Of a stretch of DNA of 44,236 nucleotides, positions 42,835 through 44,236 are shown piece after piece. The stretch lies in the NCBI GenBank assembly GCA_019359115.1, contig JAHHHW010000116.1, positions 1 through 44,236 of the forward strand, in the 5' to 3' direction. The translations under genes were made by a program, and so were the position numbers. Position 1 is the first letter of the stretch; each line of letters begins with the position of its first letter. This DNA is from Pelatocladus maniniholoensis HA4357-MV3 (GTDB lineage Bacteria > Cyanobacteriota > Cyanobacteriia > Cyanobacteriales > Nostocaceae). A model generated the notes under the pieces. That model did no database searches, was not told the DNA's origin, and was given only the letters and a program-made list of their open reading frames with translations.

Positions 42835-42949
42835 TTGTACTGCTCAATTACGCACATACAACAGACTAATACTACCATAAAAAAGCTATATTACAATGCT
42901 CAGTGCAATTTACACTCAGCATATAATGCGATCGCACTGTTTCAGGTAA

Positions 42950-44008
42950 TCACTGGGAATTGATCAAGCTAACTAAAGCTTCAATTAATATTTGATTTTG
43001 TTCATCTGTACCAACTGAAATCCGCAGTTTATTGTCTAATCCTGGTTGCTTGAAGTAGCGTACTAAAATACCTCGTTCCTTCAATCCTAAATAAAGTTGT
43101 TCTGCATTGCTTTGTTCTGGTGTAGCAAGGACGAAGTTTGCTTGTGAATCAAGAACATTGAAACCCAAGTTCTTCAACTCAACACTCAGCTTTGCTCGTG
43201 ATATTTTAACTTTCTCGGCACAATTGTTTTTATAAGCTTGATCACGCATTGCTGCTGCACCAAGCATAGTAGCGATCGCATCAATGTTGTAACTATCTTT
43301 GACTTTAAACAACCCTGTCAGTAAATTGGGATTGGCAATACCAAAACCCATCCGTAAACCTGCCAAAGAGTAGCCTTTGGATAAAGTACGCAACACAATC
43401 ACATTCTCAAATTCCTGCACCAACGGTAAGGCAGAATATTCAGCGAAATCAACATACGCTTCATCGATCGCCACAATTCCTGAAACTTGCCCTGCTAAAG
43501 TACGTAAATCATCCAACGGTACACAATGACCAGAAGGACTGTTGGGAGAAGCAATAAACGTAATCGCGCCCTTAGCAGCAACCAGATCATCAATCGGCAG
43601 TCTAAAATCTTGGGGATAGGGAATTTCCACAACTTCCGCAGGTTGCATGGCTGCTAGGGTACGATATAAAACGTAAGTTGGCATAGGGTAAACAACTTTG
43701 CGATCGCGTCCTTCCGCACAAGCACGCATCAACACATTCAACACATCATCACTACCGTTACCGACAATAATCCAATCGGCGGGTACATCCAAAGCTTCAC
43801 TTACAGCTGCACAAAATTCACGCGCAAAAGGATCAGGATAACGCCGTAACCATTCGCCATCTAAGGTTCTGAGGATATTAAGTGCATTTGGTGACGGCGG
43901 ATAAGGATTTTCATTAGTATTGAGTTTAATAATTTTAGTTCCCAGTTTCGGCTGTTCTCCGGGAACGTAACCAGTCATCGCATCAATAGCAGGACGGAAG
44001 TAACTCAT
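42950..44008 (-). CDS. hisC: Histidinol-phosphate aminotransferase
   Basis: HisC is the PLP-dependent class II aminotransferase of histidine synthesis (imidazole acetol phosphate plus glutamate to histidinol phosphate). The 352-residue protein shows the N-terminal IKLNTNENPYPPSPNAL, the cofactor-binding stretches IIVGNGSDDVLNVLMRAC and TFIASPNSPSG, the Asp/Tyr pair IVAIDEAYVDFAEYS, the PLP lysine in VLRTLSKGYSLAGLRMGFG, and the final Arg in NKLRISVGTDEQNQ. The length matches the family. It stands alone on the minus strand next to the tRNA gene. Confidence 0.93.
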   Translation of the reverse strand: MSYFRPAIDAMTGYVPGEQPKLGTKIIKLNTNENPYPPSPNALNILRTLDGEWLRRYPDPFAREFCAAVSEALDVPADWIIVGNGSDDVLNVLMRACAEGRDRKVVYPMPTYVLYRTLAAMQPAEVVEIPYPQDFRLPIDDLVAAKGAITFIASPNSPSGHCVPLDDLRTLAGQVSGIVAIDEAYVDFAEYSALPLVQEFENVIVLRTLSKGYSLAGLRMGFGIANPNLLTGLFKVKDSYNIDAIATMLGAAAMRDQAYKNNCAEKVKISRAKLSVELKNLGFNVLDSQANFVLATPEQSNAEQLYLGLKERGILVRYFKQPGLDNKLRISVGTDEQNQILIEALVSLINSQ

Positions 44009-44188
44009 GAAGTTAAAAGTTTGCAGATTACCAGCATGATTATCATGTGTATACGATTTTCCACAGAACGCTACGCGATCGCGCTAGCCACTCCTACAGA
44101 GTATCGCTTTATTAGACCTCTTGCAAAAAAGTTTTATGGTATAGTGTCATATTTACCAATTTTTGAGGGAAGGATAACAAGCCTGTTT

Positions 44189-44236
44189 ATGCAGTCGTCA
44201 GAAGTTCGTAATTATAAAGCCCTGCAATTAAATGAC
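44189..44236 (+). CDS. Possible start of a gene running off the right edge
   Basis: An ATG at 44189 opens a frame (MQSSEVRNYKALQLND) that is still open at the window end. An AAGGA lies about 14 bases upstream, further than usual. Sixteen residues are too few to name it. The region 44009-44188 before it holds only a HIP1-centred GC-rich palindrome (about 44070-44090). Confidence 0.35.
   Translation, partial: MQSSEVRNYKALQLND

Overview
The window is a piece of a cyanobacterial chromosome, most likely from a filamentous, heterocyst-forming (Nostocales-type) lineage. The signs are dense HIP1 octamers (GCGATCGC), AT-rich intergenic DNA full of short palindromes and tandem heptamers of the GTCATTT/GTCATTG kind, cyanobacteria-typical gene families (a DUF4079-like membrane protein, a DevBCA-type exporter, ClpS with a LNDDFNTF motif, DUF1622, DUF2103) and housekeeping genes gyrA, lnt and hisC. 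No database could be searched, so the lineage is an inference from these features.

Layout. 0-6.5 kb: a DUF4079-like membrane protein, an AAA-like NTPase with an HTH-like N-terminus, a GH13 alpha-glucan hydrolase, a small holin-like membrane protein and MoaD, separated by long palindrome-rich gaps. 6.7-13.1 kb: a PhoD phosphatase with a candidate PHO box, then a TetR regulator divergent from a DevB-DevC-DevA exporter operon. Three palindromic operator-like sites sit directly in front of devB. 13.2-21.6 kb: DUF1622, a truncated and frameshifted vanadium-haloperoxidase remnant, a GH63-like glycosidase, a lipoprotein-like methyltransferase, a TenA-like remnant, DUF2103 plus ClpS, and an exported FAD oxidoreductase. 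21.7-27.6 kb: an IS982-type remnant abutting an incomplete sugar-type ABC importer (ATPase and one permease), then phoX-phoD on the minus strand behind a four-repeat PHO-box-like array.

28.2-38.1 kb is the most interesting part. Nine consecutive plus-strand genes have the order, sizes and topologies of a type IV secretion apparatus: VirB2-like pilin precursor, VirB3-like, VirB4-like ATPase, VirB5-like, VirB6-like, two tandem VirB8-like paralogues, VirB10-like and VirB9-like. No relaxase, VirD4 coupling protein, VirB11, lytic transglycosylase, integrase or plasmid gene is visible, and the block runs into lnt and gyrA. It looks like a chromosomally fixed envelope-spanning pilus or secretion machine rather than a conjugative element.

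38.1-44.2 kb: lnt and gyrA (overlapping, minus strand), tRNA-Arg(CCG), hisC and the first codons of another possible gene.

Functional links: three extracytoplasmic phosphatases, two of them behind 11-bp-periodic PHO-box-like repeats, suggest a phosphate-starvation regulon split over two loci. The TetR-DevBCA unit suggests an inducible exporter. The VirB-like block is probably one transcription unit.
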